Shown: positions 9,508-20,690 of the stretch, in pieces
How positions within the stretch are numbered: the first letter of the stretch is position 1
How the letters are laid out: each line of letters starts with the position of its first letter
Assembly (NCBI GenBank): GCA_030522415.1
Contig: CM060112.1
Span: forward strand, 858,501 to 922,500
DNA: 64,000 nucleotides
Source: Channallabes apus
Taxonomy: Eukaryota; Chordata; Actinopteri; Siluriformes; Clariidae
Reading direction: 5' to 3'
Notes under the pieces: model-generated
Seen by the model: the letters and a program-made list of their open reading frames with translations, nothing else
Told to the model about the DNA's origin: nothing
Databases searched by the model: none
Made by a program: the position numbers and the translations under genes

Positions 9508-12500
9508 ATGGACCCAGCAGGGTTAGACGGAATGCGACGGGCACTGGAGACCCAAAGTGTGCTCCTCGGAAAGAACCAGGAGGAACTCATCGCCACGAGA
9601 CAAACTCTAGCTGACGTCATCTCCCAAATACAACGGCTCCAGGTACCTACAGCTCAGACCTCACACTCCGGAACACCACGAGAGCCACGCCTACCAGCCC
9701 CTCCCACCTATGGGGGAGAACCAGGAACTTGCAGGTCCTTCCTCTCACAATGCTCACTGATTTTCGAGCTTCAAACCTCCTCCTTCTCATCAGAACGTTC
9801 CCGGGTGGCCTACATCATCACGCTACTAACTGATAGAGCCAGGGAGTGGAGTACAGCCCTCTGGGAGGCTCGCGACCCATGCTGCGAGAACTTCGACAAC
9901 TTCTCCAAGGAGATGAGGAGGGTCTTTGATCGCTCATTCGCCGGCAGGGAGGCGGGAACAAGGTTATTAAGACTTCATCAGGGATCCCGCTCTGCTTACG
10001 ACTATGCCATCGAGTTCCGCACCCTAGCCGCTTCTAGTGGATGGAATGACAGAGCCCTAGCGGATGTCTTTCTGGAAGGGCTATCAGAAGCTCTTAAGGA
10101 TGAGCTCATCTCCCGCGAAACCCCCACGGACCTCCACGAACTCATGGATCTCGCCGGGCGGGTCGACTCACGTCTCCAGTTAAGACGGCACCCCAGAATA
10201 GGGCACGCGCCTCCTGCCCTGCAGCAAACCAATCAGGAGGAGCCCATGCAGCTAGGCAGGACCCGCATCTCTGACGAGGAGAGACGCCGACGCCGCCTAC
10301 AAGGGGCTTGTTTTTACTGTGGAGCTTCAGGACACAGGCTTAAAGACTGCTCATTAAAAGGGAGGCCCCCCCTAGTCAGACTGGGAACACTAGAAGGCTC
10401 CCCTCCTGATAGATTTCCACAATCACGTCCCCTACTTCCCGTAAACCTAATCATCGGTGGTCAGGCTCACCCAATTCAGGCACTAATTGACTCCGGCTCC
10501 GATCGAAATTTGATCAGCGCGAATACGGTGAGAGCATTAAAGATCCCTGGCTTACCACTAGACACTCCGCTCGCCGTTCAGGCCTTGGATGGGAGCCGGC
10601 TTCCACCCATCATACTTAGAACCCCACCGTTAACCTTAAGAACGTCAGGGAACCACTCTGAGGAGATCTCCCTCTTCATTATGGAGAAATCACACGCCGC
10701 CTTGGTCCTCGGACTTCCCTGGCTAGCCCTCCATGGACCCCAGATCGATTGGAACAAGCAAGTCATCACGGGTTGGAGTCCCTCATGCTCCACGACATGC
10801 CTGCACTCAGCACTCCCTCCAACTCCTATCCTGGCCACGCCCCATGAAACCCCGGACATCTCCAGCGTACCCACCGAATACCATGATCTTGGGCAGGTCT
10901 TCAATAAGACCCGAGCCATGTCACTTCCGCCGCACCGACCATACGACTGTCCCATTGATCTTCTCCCGGGCACCTCTCCTCCGAAAGGCAGACTTTACTC
11001 TCTGGCACACCAAGAAAGAGAGGCCATGAATAAGTATATCACAGATTCCCTCGCCGCCGGAATTATTCGTCCATCCTCCTCGCCCGCTGGGGCAGGATTT
11101 TTCTTCGTCAAGAAAAAAGACAAGTCCCTTCGTCCATGCATTGATTACAGAGGGCTTAACGAGATAACCGTCAGGAACCGCTACCCGTTACCTCTCATGG
11201 CCACCGCCTTCGAACTTCTCCAAGGGGCGGACATTTTCACCAAGCTCGACCTACGAAACGCTTATCACCTCGTCCGCATCCGGGAGGGCGACGAGTGGAA
11301 AACTGCCTTCAACACACCCACTGGGCATTACGAGTATCTGGTGGTTCCGTTCGGACTGACCAACGCCCCTGCCGTATTCCAGGCCCTCATTAATGACGTT
11401 CTCCGTGACTTCTTGAATTCCTTCGTGTTCGTGTATTTGGACGACATTTTGATTTTCTCTCGAGGCCTGGAGGAGCACCGGCACCACGTTCGCCAAGTTC
11501 TGCAGAGGCTCCTAGAGAACAATCTCTTTGTTAAAGCCGAGAAATGTGAGTTCCATACAACTTCCACAACGTTCCTAGGGTTTGTCATCTCTCCCTCCAG
11601 ACTGGAGATGGAACCCGCCAAGGTCCAGGCCGTCTCCAACTGGCCCACGCCAGCCTCTCGACGTGACCTCCAACGGTTCCTGGGGTTCGCGAACTTCTAT
11701 CGCCGCTTCATCCGGGGTTACAGTTCTGTCGCCGCCCCCCTCACCTCCCTGACTTCCCCCAAGACACAGTTCTGCTGGAACAACGAGGCAGACAAGGCCT
11801 TCACGGACCTCAAGAAGCGGTTCACCTCAGCCCCCATACTCACCATACCCGATCCATCTCGCCAGTTTGTGGTAGAAGTGGACGCCTCCAACACTGGCGT
11901 TGGGGGAATTCTCTCCCAAAGATCCCCGCGAGACAACAAGCTGCACCCCTGCTCATTCTACTCCCGCCGTCTATCTCCAGCTGAGAGGAATTATGACGTA
12001 GGCGACCGAGAGCTCCTGGCCATCAAGTTAGCACTAGAGGAGTGGAGACATTGGCTGGAGGGGACCGAGCTTCCCTTCATAGTGTGGACCGATCACAGGA
12101 ACTTAGAGTACCTGCGCACCGCCAAAAGACTCAATGCCCGCCAAGCTCGGTGGTCGCTGTTCTTCTCAAGATTCAATTTCACCCTGTCCTACCGCCCAGG
12201 TTCTAAGAACACTAAGCCTGATGCCCTCTCACATCAGTTCTCCCTCCCACAAGATCCCACACCATGCCAACCCATTCTACCATCTCGTTGTCTCGTTGCC
12301 GCCTTAGAGCTAGACATCGAGACCAAAGTCAAGCAGGCATTGACTCAGGAGCCCGGCCCAAGCAATGTCCCCCCAGATCGCCTCTTTGTTCCCCCCGGTC
12401 TGCGCCCGCAGGTCCTGGAGTGGGGTCATGGATCCAAGCTGTCCTGTCACCCAGGCTCTGCCCGAACGCTATTTATCATACAACAGCGTTTCTGGTGGTC

Positions 12501-13701
12501 CACGATGGGGAGGGATGTCTCCAGCTTTGTGGCAGCCTGCGACATTTGCACCCGCTGCAAACCCAACAACCGTCCTCCGGCTGGCCTCCTCAGACCCTTA
12601 CCCATACCTCACCGTCCCTGGTCGCATATTTCGCTGGACTTTGTAACAGGGCTACCCTCATCTGACGGAAACACTTGCATCCTGACCATTGTTGACCGCT
12701 TCTCCAAGTCCGTCCACCTAGTCCCGCTCCCCAAGCTCCCGTCCGCCAAAGAGACCGCAGAGCAATTGATATTTCATGTTTTTCGTCTTCACGGCCTCCC
12801 CACCGACATAGTTTCAGACCGTGGCCCTCAATTCACCTCACGCTTCTGGGGGGCCTTTTGTAAACTCATCGGAGCCTCTCCTAGCCTATCTTCTGGTTTT
12901 CATCCCCAATCCAATGGCCAAACAGAACGAAAAAACCAAGCAATGGAAGTCTCCCTCCGGTGTATGACTACTCGTGATGCCACCACCTGGAGTAAGTTTC
13001 TCCCGTGGGTCGAGTACGCTCACAACTCCCTGCCATCTGCCTCAACGGGCCTCTCTCCGTTCCAGTGCTGCCTGGGCTACCAACCACCACTGTTCCCCAC
13101 TCAAGAGGAGGAGGTAGAGGTCCCCTCGGCACAACACTTTATCCGCCGCTGCAAAAGTACATGGTTACGAGCCAGACGATCCCTGCTGCAAGCATCCCGC
13201 TTATACAAGAGACAGGCGGACCGTCATCGCTCCAAGACTCCCAGGTATCACATAGGAGACAGAGTCATGCTCGCCACCAGAGACATCCCCCTAAAGACAC
13301 TTTCCCGCAAGCTCTCTCCCCGTTTCATCGGACCCTTCACAATAACCAGGATAATCAACCCGTGCGCTGTCCGTCTCCTACTCCCATCGTCTATGCGACG
13401 CATCCACCCCACCTTCCATGTGTCCCAGCTACGACGCATTGTAAACTGTTCTCTAAGTCCACCCTCCCACCCTCATCCTCCTCCCCGTATCATCGATGGC
13501 AGTGAGGCGTACACAGTCAGAAAACTCCTGAAGGCCCGCCGGCGAGGCAGAGGAATCCAGTTTTTGGTGGATTGGGAGGGCTACGGCCCTGAGGAGAGAA
13601 GCTGGATCCCAGCCAGATTCATCCTCGACCGAACCCTGATCACGGACTTCTACAGACGCTGCCCCAACGCACCCCGCGTAACGCCTGGAGGCGTTTGTTA
13701 G
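9508..13701 (+). CDS. gypsy-1 Gag-Pol polyprotein with chromodomain
   Basis: A single 1397-codon ORF, with no frameshift between gag and pol, starting 7 nt after the PBS. Domain order by approximate residue: Gag 1-260; CCHC zinc knuckle 267-281 ([14 protein letters not shown]); aspartic protease with DSGSD near 327; reverse transcriptase with the YLDD box near 642; RNase H with VDAS near 791 and WTDHRNL; integrase with an HHCC-type zinc region (CDICTRCK) and a DDE core at LDFVTG (about 1045), SDRGPQF (about 1102) and QTERKN (about 1139); chromodomain about 1326-1381 ([17 protein letters not shown]). All catalytic boxes are present and there is no internal stop, so the product could be active. 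The chromodomain probably steers integration to chromatin. Base composition is GC-richer than the flanking LINE. Confidence 0.96.
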   Translation: MDPAGLDGMRRALETQSVLLGKNQEELIATRQTLADVISQIQRLQVPTAQTSHSGTPREPRLPAPPTYGGEPGTCRSFLSQCSLIFELQTSSFSSERSRVAYIITLLTDRAREWSTALWEARDPCCENFDNFSKEMRRVFDRSFAGREAGTRLLRLHQGSRSAYDYAIEFRTLAASSGWNDRALADVFLEGLSEALKDELISRETPTDLHELMDLAGRVDSRLQLRRHPRIGHAPPALQQTNQEEPMQLGRTRISDEERRRRRLQGACFYCGASGHRLKDCSLKGRPPLVRLGTLEGSPPDRFPQSRPLLPVNLIIGGQAHPIQALIDSGSDRNLISANTVRALKIPGLPLDTPLAVQALDGSRLPPIILRTPPLTLRTSGNHSEEISLFIMEKSHAALVLGLPWLALHGPQIDWNKQVITGWSPSCSTTCLHSALPPTPILATPHETPDISSVPTEYHDLGQVFNKTRAMSLPPHRPYDCPIDLLPGTSPPKGRLYSLAHQEREAMNKYITDSLAAGIIRPSSSPAGAGFFFVKKKDKSLRPCIDYRGLNEITVRNRYPLPLMATAFELLQGADIFTKLDLRNAYHLVRIREGDEWKTAFNTPTGHYEYLVVPFGLTNAPAVFQALINDVLRDFLNSFVFVYLDDILIFSRGLEEHRHHVRQVLQRLLENNLFVKAEKCEFHTTSTTFLGFVISPSRLEMEPAKVQAVSNWPTPASRRDLQRFLGFANFYRRFIRGYSSVAAPLTSLTSPKTQFCWNNEADKAFTDLKKRFTSAPILTIPDPSRQFVVEVDASNTGVGGILSQRSPRDNKLHPCSFYSRRLSPAERNYDVGDRELLAIKLALEEWRHWLEGTELPFIVWTDHRNLEYLRTAKRLNARQARWSLFFSRFNFTLSYRPGSKNTKPDALSHQFSLPQDPTPCQPILPSRCLVAALELDIETKVKQALTQEPGPSNVPPDRLFVPPGLRPQVLEWGHGSKLSCHPGSARTLFIIQQRFWWSTMGRDVSSFVAACDICTRCKPNNRPPAGLLRPLPIPHRPWSHISLDFVTGLPSSDGNTCILTIVDRFSKSVHLVPLPKLPSAKETAEQLIFHVFRLHGLPTDIVSDRGPQFTSRFWGAFCKLIGASPSLSSGFHPQSNGQTERKNQAMEVSLRCMTTRDATTWSKFLPWVEYAHNSLPSASTGLSPFQCCLGYQPPLFPTQEEEVEVPSAQHFIRRCKSTWLRARRSLLQASRLYKRQADRHRSKTPRYHIGDRVMLATRDIPLKTLSRKLSPRFIGPFTITRIINPCAVRLLLPSSMRRIHPTFHVSQLRRIVNCSLSPPSHPHPPPRIIDGSEAYTVRKLLKARRRGRGIQFLVDWEGYGPEERSWIPARFILDRTLITDFYRRCPNAPRVTPGGVC

Positions 13702-13712
13702 AGGAGGGGTAC
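13699..13712 (+). promoter_or_regulatory. gypsy-1 polypurine tract
   Basis: GAGGAGGGG follows the stop codon and ends a few bases before the 3' LTR (GGGGTAC then TGTCAC). This is the expected plus-strand primer. gypsy-2 has the same GGGGTAC context before its 3' LTR. Confidence 0.75.
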
Positions 13713-14348
13713 TGTCACGCTCTCAGTGCCTTCGCGCTGATCAGAAACCTTTTGACATTTCCTTTCCCACGCTGTCAGACTCTCATCACATGATCATGCT
13801 TTCCCACGCTGTCATCGCTCCTCCCGGACCGCCCCGCCGGCACACCGGTTTCTCATCTGGCGCTGATTTCACCCAGCTTATAAGGAAGCGCAGCGCGCTG
13901 CCTCGCGCTGGATTATTGTGTGTTTTTTTGGCCATAGTTTTCTCGCGTTTCTGTTCATGACTTTTCACGTTGCCGACTTCGCTTGCTTCTCGTTTTCCCC
14001 CTCGCCTCCCGATTTGGATTATTGCCACGCTTGGATTTAACGGCTTTGAACTTTCGCTTTCGTTTCTCGACCACGGCTCAGCTTCACGTTTTTTGCTCGA
14101 CGCCCTCGCTGACTGATCACACGGCTTTGATCTCTTGCTCTCCTCCTCGACCACGGCTCAGCTTCACGTTTTTGCTCGACGCCCTCGCTGACTGATCACA
14201 CGGCTTTGATCTCTTGCTCTCCTCCTCGACCACGGCTCAGCTTCACGTTTTTGCTCGACGCCCTCGCTGACTGATCACACGGCTCTTATCTCTCGCTCTC
14301 TACCTGCAACTGGGTCCACTTTCACAGTCCACGTTCTGCATCACGACA
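13713..14348 (+). repeat. gypsy-1 3' LTR
   Basis: 636 bp. Line-by-line comparison with 8853-9488 at a constant offset of 4860 shows no difference. Confidence 0.97.
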
Positions 14349-14353
14349 GTTTC

Positions 14354-15090
14354 CCTAACACTTCACACAGTACTATCTCACCTGGATAATAAGAACACTT
14401 ACACAAGAATGCTTTGATGTAAGTTGATTTCAGCTCTGCGTTCAATACAGTCATCCCCTCCAGACTGATTACGAAGCTTGTTGATCTCGGAATCAATACC
14501 ATTCTATGCAGCTGGATACTGGATTTTCTGACCAACAGGCCACAGAATGTTAAATCCAATAACATTCTCCCCTCAACCATCATCCTGAACACTGGTGTTC
14601 CACAAGGCTGTGTACTGAGCCCCTTCCTGTTTTCACTGTACACACATGACTGCAGTCCTATGTATGGTTCCAATACAATAATTAAGTTTGCAGATGACAC
14701 AACAGTGATTGGCCTCATCAATGACCACAACGAGACCAACTACAGGGCAGAGGTAATGCACTTGGCCGAGTGGTGTGCTGACAATCCCCTGCTCCTGAAC
14801 ACCAGTAAGACCAAGGAGCTCATTGTGGACTTCAGAAGGAGGAGAGGTAACACACACTCCCCTGTCTACATCAGCGGGACAATGGTCGAACATGTTACTA
14901 ACTTCAAGTTCCTGGGGATACACATTTCTGAGGACTTAACCTGGTTCACTAATACCGCCAGTCTCCTCAAGAAAGCTTCCCAGCGTCTCTTCTTCCTGAG
15001 ATTACTGAGGAAGAATCACCTTTCTAAGGACATAATGAACAATTTCTACCGTTGTGCAATAGAGAGCATCCTCTGTTTCGGACCGTAAAT
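14354..15090 (+). mobile_element. CR1/Rex1-like LINE, segment 2 (RT core)
   Basis: Continues segment 1 after the gypsy-1 insertion. Encodes [43 protein letters not shown] (FADD catalytic box, about 14692), KTKELIVDF and FKFLGIHIS, then IESILCFGP. Some frame breaks at the start. Interrupted at about 15090 by an inverted LINE fragment; resumes near 15974. Confidence 0.8.
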
Positions 15091-15973
15091 CCATCCAAAG
15101 TTTATTTTATTTTATTTATTTATATAGCACATTTAAAAAACAACCATGGTTGACCAAAGTGCTTCACAATCGCTAAAAAGATGATCACACACAATCAATC
15201 AATACATTAAAAGTTGTCAAAAAGTCTCAAAAACTCAACTCAAGAAATAAAAGCCAAAGAATATAAGTGTGACTTAAGTAATGACTTAAAAATTTCAACA
15301 CTCTAAGCAGACTTTATGTGAGCAGGTAAATCGTTCCACAACTTCGGTCCCACCACTGAAAAAGCTCGCTCACCTTTATATTTTAATCTGGCTCTCGGAA
15401 CATCCAGGAGCACCTGATTAGACGACCTCAGTTCTCTAACGGGAGTGCGAAAATGTAAAAGCTCTGATAAATATAGAGGCGCCAAACCATTTAAAATCTT
15501 AAAAACAAACAATAAAATCTTAAACTCAATCCTGAAACGGACAGGAAGCCAGTGTAGTGAAGCTAAGGGTAATGTGCTCATGCTTTCTAGACCCAGGTAA
15601 GAGCCGAGCTACTGCATTCTGAACCAACTGCAAACGCTGGAGAGATGACTGATCCAATCCAACATATAAAGAGTTACAATAGTCCAGTCTTGACGTTATA
15701 AAAGCATCAATTACACTTTTAAACTCCTTACACAGAAGGTACGCCTTGACTTTCGCCAACAGTCTCAGTTGAAAAAAACTGGCTTTTATCACAGAGCTTA
15801 TCTGTTTATCAAATTTAAAAGCACCATCAAAAATCACACCCGAGATTCCTGGTAAATGGACGAATATACGTTCCTAAATCATCAAGTGCATCTACACAAG
15901 CACCCAGATCACCAGGACGACCAAACATAACAATCTCAGTCTTATTTTCGTTAAGAAAAGCATCAAGGGTGGT
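15091..15973 (-). mobile_element. CR1/L2-group LINE 3' fragment, inverted
   Basis: Minus strand. The 3' end (TATATAGCACATTTAAAAAACAACC) is at the low-coordinate side. The C-terminal RT region is in two frames (15837-15526: [27 protein letters not shown]; 15581-15303: LHWLPVRFRIEFKILLFVFK, GPKLWNDLP). It is 5'-truncated, and splits segments 2 and 3 of the CR1/Rex1-like LINE. Its lineage differs from L2-A. Confidence 0.8.
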
Positions 15974-16356
15974 GAAAACCGCCCAGTGCATCATTGGAAC
16001 CCCACGTCATGGCATTGAGGAAGTGTACAATAAAAGGTGTCTGCGTAGGGACGAAGCCCGAAGCTTTCTCTTCTTCCCTCTGGAAAAAGGTTCAGATGCC
16101 TAAAAGCCAAGAGGAGCAGGATGAGGAACAGAAACACTGTGGGGTAAACCTTATTGAACACTTCACCAACTCCTAACCCCCTTACACGGACGGTACCACC
16201 ATTACTGACACCCAACATCCCTATATAATATCACTGTAAATATTCCCTGTACATTCATTTGTATAATCTGCACATAGACAGTACACTAATATATGTATAT
16301 TAATATATGTATATATGTGTGTATAGGTATACTCTCTGCATTTCCATCCAGCTGTT

Positions 16357-16409
<53 letters not shown>

Positions 16410-16554
16410 GCATATTCTGTAAATTTAACTATATATAGCTCCTGTATATCTTTATCCCATATATTTATATTCAGACATATCTGTATATCTACACTTATTC
16501 AGTACATTTATTTATCCATCTCTGCTCACTTTACACTGTATACTCACTTTAATC
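15974..16554 (+). mobile_element. CR1/Rex1-like LINE, segment 3 and 3' UTR
   Basis: Resumes with degraded C-terminal coding sequence (a GTPRHGIEEVYNKRCLR-like reading with several frame changes to about 16180), then an AT-rich 3' UTR with a (TA)n run at about 16359-16407. Ends at the Tc1 terminus at 16557. Confidence 0.6.
16359..16407. repeat. (TA)n microsatellite
   Basis: About 24 TA units in the 3' UTR of the CR1/Rex1-like LINE. Confidence 0.95.
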
Positions 16555-17510
16555 TACAGTGGTGTGAAAAACTATTTGCCCCCCTCCTGATTTCTTATTC
16601 TTTTGCATGTTTGTCACACAAAATGTTTCTGATCATCAAACACACAACTATTAGTCAAAGATAACACAAGTAAACACAAAATGCAGTTTTTAAATGAGGG
16701 GTTTTATTATTTAGGGAGAAAAAAATCCAAACCTACATGGCCCTGTGTGAAAAAGTAATTGCCCCCTGAACCTAATAACTGGTTGGGCCACCCTTAGCAG
16801 CAATAACTGCAATCAAGCATTTGCGATAACTTGCAACGAGTCTTTTACAGCGCTCTGGAGGAATTTTGGCCCACTCATCTTTGCAGAATTGTTGTAAATC
16901 AGCTTTATTTGAGGGTTTTCTAGCATGAACTGCCTTTTTAAGGTCATGCCACAACATCTCAATAGGATTCAGGTCAGGACTTTGACTAGGCCACTCCAAA
17001 GTCTTCATTTTGTTTTTCTTCAGCCATTCAGAGATGGATTTGCTGGTGTGTTTTGGGCACCCAAGATCGCTTCAGCTTGAGTTGACGAACAGATGGCCGG
17101 ACATTCTCCTTCAGGATTTTTTGGTAGACAGTAGAATTCATGGTTCCATCTATCACAGCAAGCCTTCCAGGTCCTGAAGCAGCAAAACAACCCCAGACCA
17201 TCACACTACCACCACCATATTTTACTGTTGGTATGATGTTCTTTTTCTGAAATGCTGTGTTACTTTTACGCCAGATGTAACGGGACACGCACCTTCCAAA
17301 AAGTTAAACTTTTGTCTCGTCGGTCCACAAGGTATTTTCCCAAAAGTCTTGGCAATCATTGAGATGTTTTTTTAGCAAAAGTGAGACGAGCCTTAATGTT
17401 CTTTTTGCTTAAAAGTGGTTTGGCCTTGGAAATCTGCCATGCAGGCCGTTTTTGCCCAGTCTCTTTCTTATGGTGGAGTCGTGAACACTGACCTTAATTG
17501 AGGCAAGTGA
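16555..17510 (-). mobile_element. Tc1/mariner transposon copy A, truncated
   Basis: Starts after a TA (16555-16556) with the terminal repeat CAGTGGTGTGAAAAACTA and carries the C-terminal half of a Tc1 transposase on the minus strand (17288-16772; [35 protein letters not shown]). The stretch that holds the second catalytic Asp in copy B (DNDPKH) is deleted. The element stops at 17510 in an AGTGA shared with adjacent L2 sequence, so its 5' half and right terminal repeat are missing. Confidence 0.85.
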
Positions 17511-17641
17511 TCCAGACTCCCTCTGCCCTCCGGACCTGTCTGATCCATCCTGGTGCCCCGTTTCTGGTTGGAGGTCTCGTCGCATGGATGCCCCATGTGT
17601 CTCTTTGGGATGCGTCTGGTGTCTGGGGATGATTCTATCTA
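17511..17641 (+). mobile_element. L2-A 3' UTR segment, left of Tc1 copy B
   Basis: Plus-strand L2-A 3' UTR (TCCAGACTCCCTCTGCCC onward). It picks up about 20 nt after the point where L2 copy 3 stops at 8538, so it is probably the continuation of that element. Confidence 0.75.
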
Positions 17642-19261
17642 CAGTGGTGTGAAAAACTATTTGCCCCCCTCCTGATTTCTTATTCTTTTGCATGTTTGTC
17701 ACACAAAATGTTTCTGATCATCAAACACATTTAACTATTAGTCAAAGATAACACAAGTAAACACAAAATGCAGTTTTTAAATGAGGGGTTTTATTATTTA
17801 GGGAGAAAAAAAACTCCAAACCTGCATGGCCCTGTGTGAAAAAGTAATTGCCCCCTGCACCTAATAACTGGTTGGGCCACCCTTAGCAGCAATAACTGCA
17901 ATCAAGCGTTTGCGATAACTTGCAACGAGTCTTTTACAGCGCTCTGGAGGAATTTTGACCCACTCATCTTTGCAGAATTGTTGTAATTCATCTTTATTTG
18001 AGGGTTTTCTAGCATGAAGCGCCTTTTTAAGGTCATGCCACAACATCTCAATAGGATTCAGGTCAGGACTTTGACTAGGCCACTCCAAAGTCCTCATTTT
18101 GTTTTTCTTCAGCCATTCAGAAGTGGATTTGCTGGTGTGTTTTGGGTCATTGTCCTGCTGCAGCACCAAAGATCGCTTCAGCTTGAGTTGACGAACAGAT
18201 GGCCGGACATTCTCCTTCAGGATTTTTTGGTAGACAGTAGAATTCATGGTTCCATCTATCACAGCAAGCCTTCCAGGTCCTGAAGCAGCAAAACAACCCC
18301 AGACCATCACACTACCACCACCATATTTTACTGTTGGTATGATGTTCTTTTTCTGAAATGCTGTGTTACTTTTACGCCAGATGTAACAGGACACGCACCT
18401 TCCAAAGAGTTCAACTTTTGTCTTGTCGGTCCACAAGGTATTTTCCCAAAAGTCTTGGCAATCATTGAGATGTTTTTAGCAAAATTGAGACGAGCCTTAA
18501 TGTTCTTTTTGCTTAAAAGTGGTTTGCGCCTTGGAAATCTGCCACGCAGGCCGTTTTTGCCCAGTCTCTTTCTTATGGTGGAGTCGTGAACACTGACCTT
18601 AATTGAGGCAAGTGAGGCCTGCAGTTCTTTAGATGTTGTCCTGGGGTCTTTTGTGGCCTCTCGGATGAGTCGTCTCTGCGCTCTTGGGGTAATTTTGGTC
18701 GGCCGGCCACTCCTGGGAAGGTTCACAACTGTTCCATGTTTTTGCCATTTGTGGATAATGGCTCTCACTGTGGTTCGCTGGAGTCCCAAAGCTTTAGAAA
18801 TGGCTTTATAACCTTTACCAGACTGATAGATCTCAATTACTTTTGTTCTCATTTGTTCCTGAATTTCTTTGGATCTTGGCATGATGTCTAGCTTTTGAGG
18901 TGCTTTTGGTCTACTTCTCAGTGTCAGGTAGCTCCTATTTAAGTGATTTCTTGATTGAAACAGGTGTGGCAGTAATCAGGCCTGGGGGTGACTACAGAAA
19001 TTGAACTCAGGTGTGATAAACCACAGTTAAGTTATTTTTTAACAAGGGGGGCAATCACTTTTTCACACAGGGCCATGTAGATTTGGAGTTTTTTTTCTCC
19101 CTTAATAACATAAACCTTCATTTAAAAACTGCATTTTGTGTTCAATTATGTTATCTTTGACTAATAGTTAACGGTTTTTGATGAGCAGAAACATTTAAGT
19201 GTGACAAACATGCAAAAGAATAAGAAATCAGGAAGGGGGCAAATAGTTTTTCACACCACTG
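17642..19261 (-). mobile_element. Tc1/mariner transposon copy B, both ends present
   Basis: 1620 bp from CAGTGGTGTGAAAAACTATT to its inverted copy AATAGTTTTTCACACCACTG, flanked by TA on both sides (17640-17641 and 19262-19263). It sits inside L2-A 3' UTR at ...TCTATC-TA-CTTAG..., which is contiguous in other L2 copies. It encodes a Tc1 transposase on the minus strand with one frame break, so it is non-autonomous. Confidence 0.93.
17861..18882 (-). pseudogene. Tc1 transposase, frameshifted
   Basis: N-terminal half 18882-18430 (MPRSKEIQEQMRTKVIEIY; helix-turn-helix with QRTTVRAIIHKWQ; GRPTKITPR linker). C-terminal half 18436-17861 in another frame ([44 protein letters not shown]). DNDPKH and the E of PIEMLW give the expected D-34-E spacing. 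The first acidic position reads TDK where active Tc1 proteins usually have SDE. The frame changes near the WTDK block (about 18420-18436). Confidence 0.9.
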
Positions 19262-19720
19262 TACTTAGGAGACGGTTCTGGCCTCGACTGGTGTTGTCAG
19301 CTGTTTCTCTGAGGACTTGACATTTCGATAGTTCAGGACTGGAAATTCTACAAGTCTATCTGAGTCTCCAATAACTACTGGACTCCATTTTAACATCAAC
19401 TATTATAACATCAATTAACATCAACTATTATAGCTGAACCTAACACTTAACACTGTATAAATGCAGATCATTTCCTGCTATCTGTTTCACCCAGATGAGG
19501 ATGGGTTCCCTGCTGAGTCTGGTTCCTCTCAAGGTTTCTTCCTATTACCATCTCAGGGAGTTTTTCCTTGCCACTGTCGCCCTCGGCTTGCTCACCAGGG
19601 ACTATCTCACCATTTTGATTCATACACATTCACATTCCATACAAACTTAAATAATTCTTTTGATTGTGTAAAGCTGTTTTGAGACAATGTCAATTGTTAA
19701 AAGCGCTATACAAATAAAAT
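19262..19720 (+). mobile_element. L2-A 3' end, right of Tc1 copy B
   Basis: The rest of the L2-A 3' UTR, ending ...AAAGCGCTATACAAATAAAA. With 5949-8538 and 17511-17641 it appears to make one 5'-truncated L2 that has been stretched over 13.8 kb. Confidence 0.8.
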
Positions 19721-20190
19721 GTAATATTTATTTATTTATCTATTTACTCGTCATGTGCCCGTATGAACATTGACTTGACCTGCTTCAGTCTTGCACTGTT
19801 TACTTTGGCATCGCTGTCACTTTCAGCAGCTATAACTCATTACACATCTCTGTAGTCTATCCACTAATATTCATCCTCACTCAGTGTGATTTACTGTATA
19901 TATTTATGTTTTATGTTTTATTTCATACATATCTTAATTTCAGTTGTAATATGGTCATCTTCCACATGCTTTATTAATGTATTTTTTACTACACTACTTG
20001 CTATTTGCTATATTAATTACTACTATTTTGATTTCAATTCACATTAAAATTACATTAAGTCAGTGAAACTATGAACTCAAGTGACCAAACTGTTACATAT
20101 TTCTGTATAAAGAAGACAAAAGGTAAATATTCCACCTCTGGAATGATGTAACAGATGTTAAGTTCAGCACAGTTAATGAGTTAATTCTAC
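19721..20190. other. AT-rich interval with no recognised gene
   Basis: No conserved ORF. Possibly LINE 3' UTR or old repeat. Followed by (CA)n at 20193-20218 and (TG)n at 20267-20300 upstream of the DIP2 5' region. Confidence 0.5.
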
Positions 20191-20264
20191 CTAACACACA
20201 CACACACACACACACACCTTTTATCTTCACGAAGAACACATATATGACTATATATATATATATA

Positions 20265-20300
<36 letters not shown>

Positions 20301-20350
20301 CAGCTGTGCAGTGCTGCGCTCTAACACCAGGGGGAGCACCGACCACGGAG

Positions 20351-20386
<36 letters not shown>

Positions 20387-20389
<3 letters not shown>

Positions 20390-20396
20390 ACGTGAC
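20387..20396. promoter_or_regulatory. GTCACGTGAC E-box palindrome upstream of DIP2
   Basis: A perfect 10-bp palindrome about 210 bp upstream of the DIP2 ATG, between two (GT)n runs. It matches the consensus of CLEAR elements (TFEB/TFE3) and the CACGTG core used by USF and MITF. Motif seen; function inferred. Confidence 0.45.
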
Positions 20397-20447
20397 TCTC
20401 CCGGCCGGTCCCCGGTCTGTATGTGTGTGTGTGTGTGTGTGTGTCTC

Positions 20448-20606
20448 ATGGCGGATGGAGAGCGGATGGATTTCTCTCCTCTCGCGCTGCTGCTGCCGAA
20501 CCGCCGCCGATTAGCGACCGGAAGCGGATTGTTGTTGTTGTTGTTGTTGTTGTTGTTTGTCCGGTGTGGTGTCCGGGGGAGCCGCGGTTTGGTCCCGGAC
20601 AGATGA
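20448..20606 (+). other. Upstream ORF overlapping the DIP2 start codon
   Basis: ATG at 20448 (ATGGCGGATGG, also a YY1-like ATGGCGG) opens a 52-codon ORF with a nine-leucine run from a (TTG)n repeat. Its TGA stop (20604-20606) overlaps the main ATG (20603-20605) as ATGA. If the transcript starts upstream, this arrangement could limit or couple DIP2 translation. It is not in frame with DIP2. The product itself is probably not conserved. Confidence 0.45.
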
Positions 20607-20690
20607 TGTCGGAGAGGCCGGTGGATGTGATCGTCCTGCCGCAGGAGGTCCGGGAGCAGCTGGCGGAGCTCGAGCTCGAACTGTCTGAGG
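20603..20690 (+). CDS. dip2b: DIP2 exon 1
   Basis: Residues 1-29: MMSERPVDVIVLPQEV and then the DIP2 hallmark LAELELELSEG that opens the DMAP1-binding domain. Two consecutive ATGs (20603, 20606); the second fits MSERP. Donor at 20691 (G|GTGAGG), phase 1. Followed by a 10.4-kb intron. Confidence 0.92.

Larger units (their letters stand above)
8853..14348 (+). mobile_element. Intact Ty3/gypsy chromovirus-type retrotransposon (gypsy-1)
   Basis: Full-length LTR retrotransposon, 5496 bp. It has two 636-bp LTRs, a self-complementary primer-binding site, one gag-pol ORF with a C-terminal chromodomain, a purine tract before the 3' LTR, and a 5-bp target duplication GTTTC (8848-8852 and 14349-14353). 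It lies inside the CR1/Rex1-like LINE. The LTRs read as identical in every aligned line, so insertion is recent. There is no env gene. The chromodomain and self-priming layout place it near the Tf1/sushi group. Confidence 0.97.

Noticed and set aside
12264..13505. Other frames within gypsy-1 pol (133-166 codons)
   Set aside because: Out-of-frame shadows of the polyprotein, Pro/Ser/His-rich from its codon bias.
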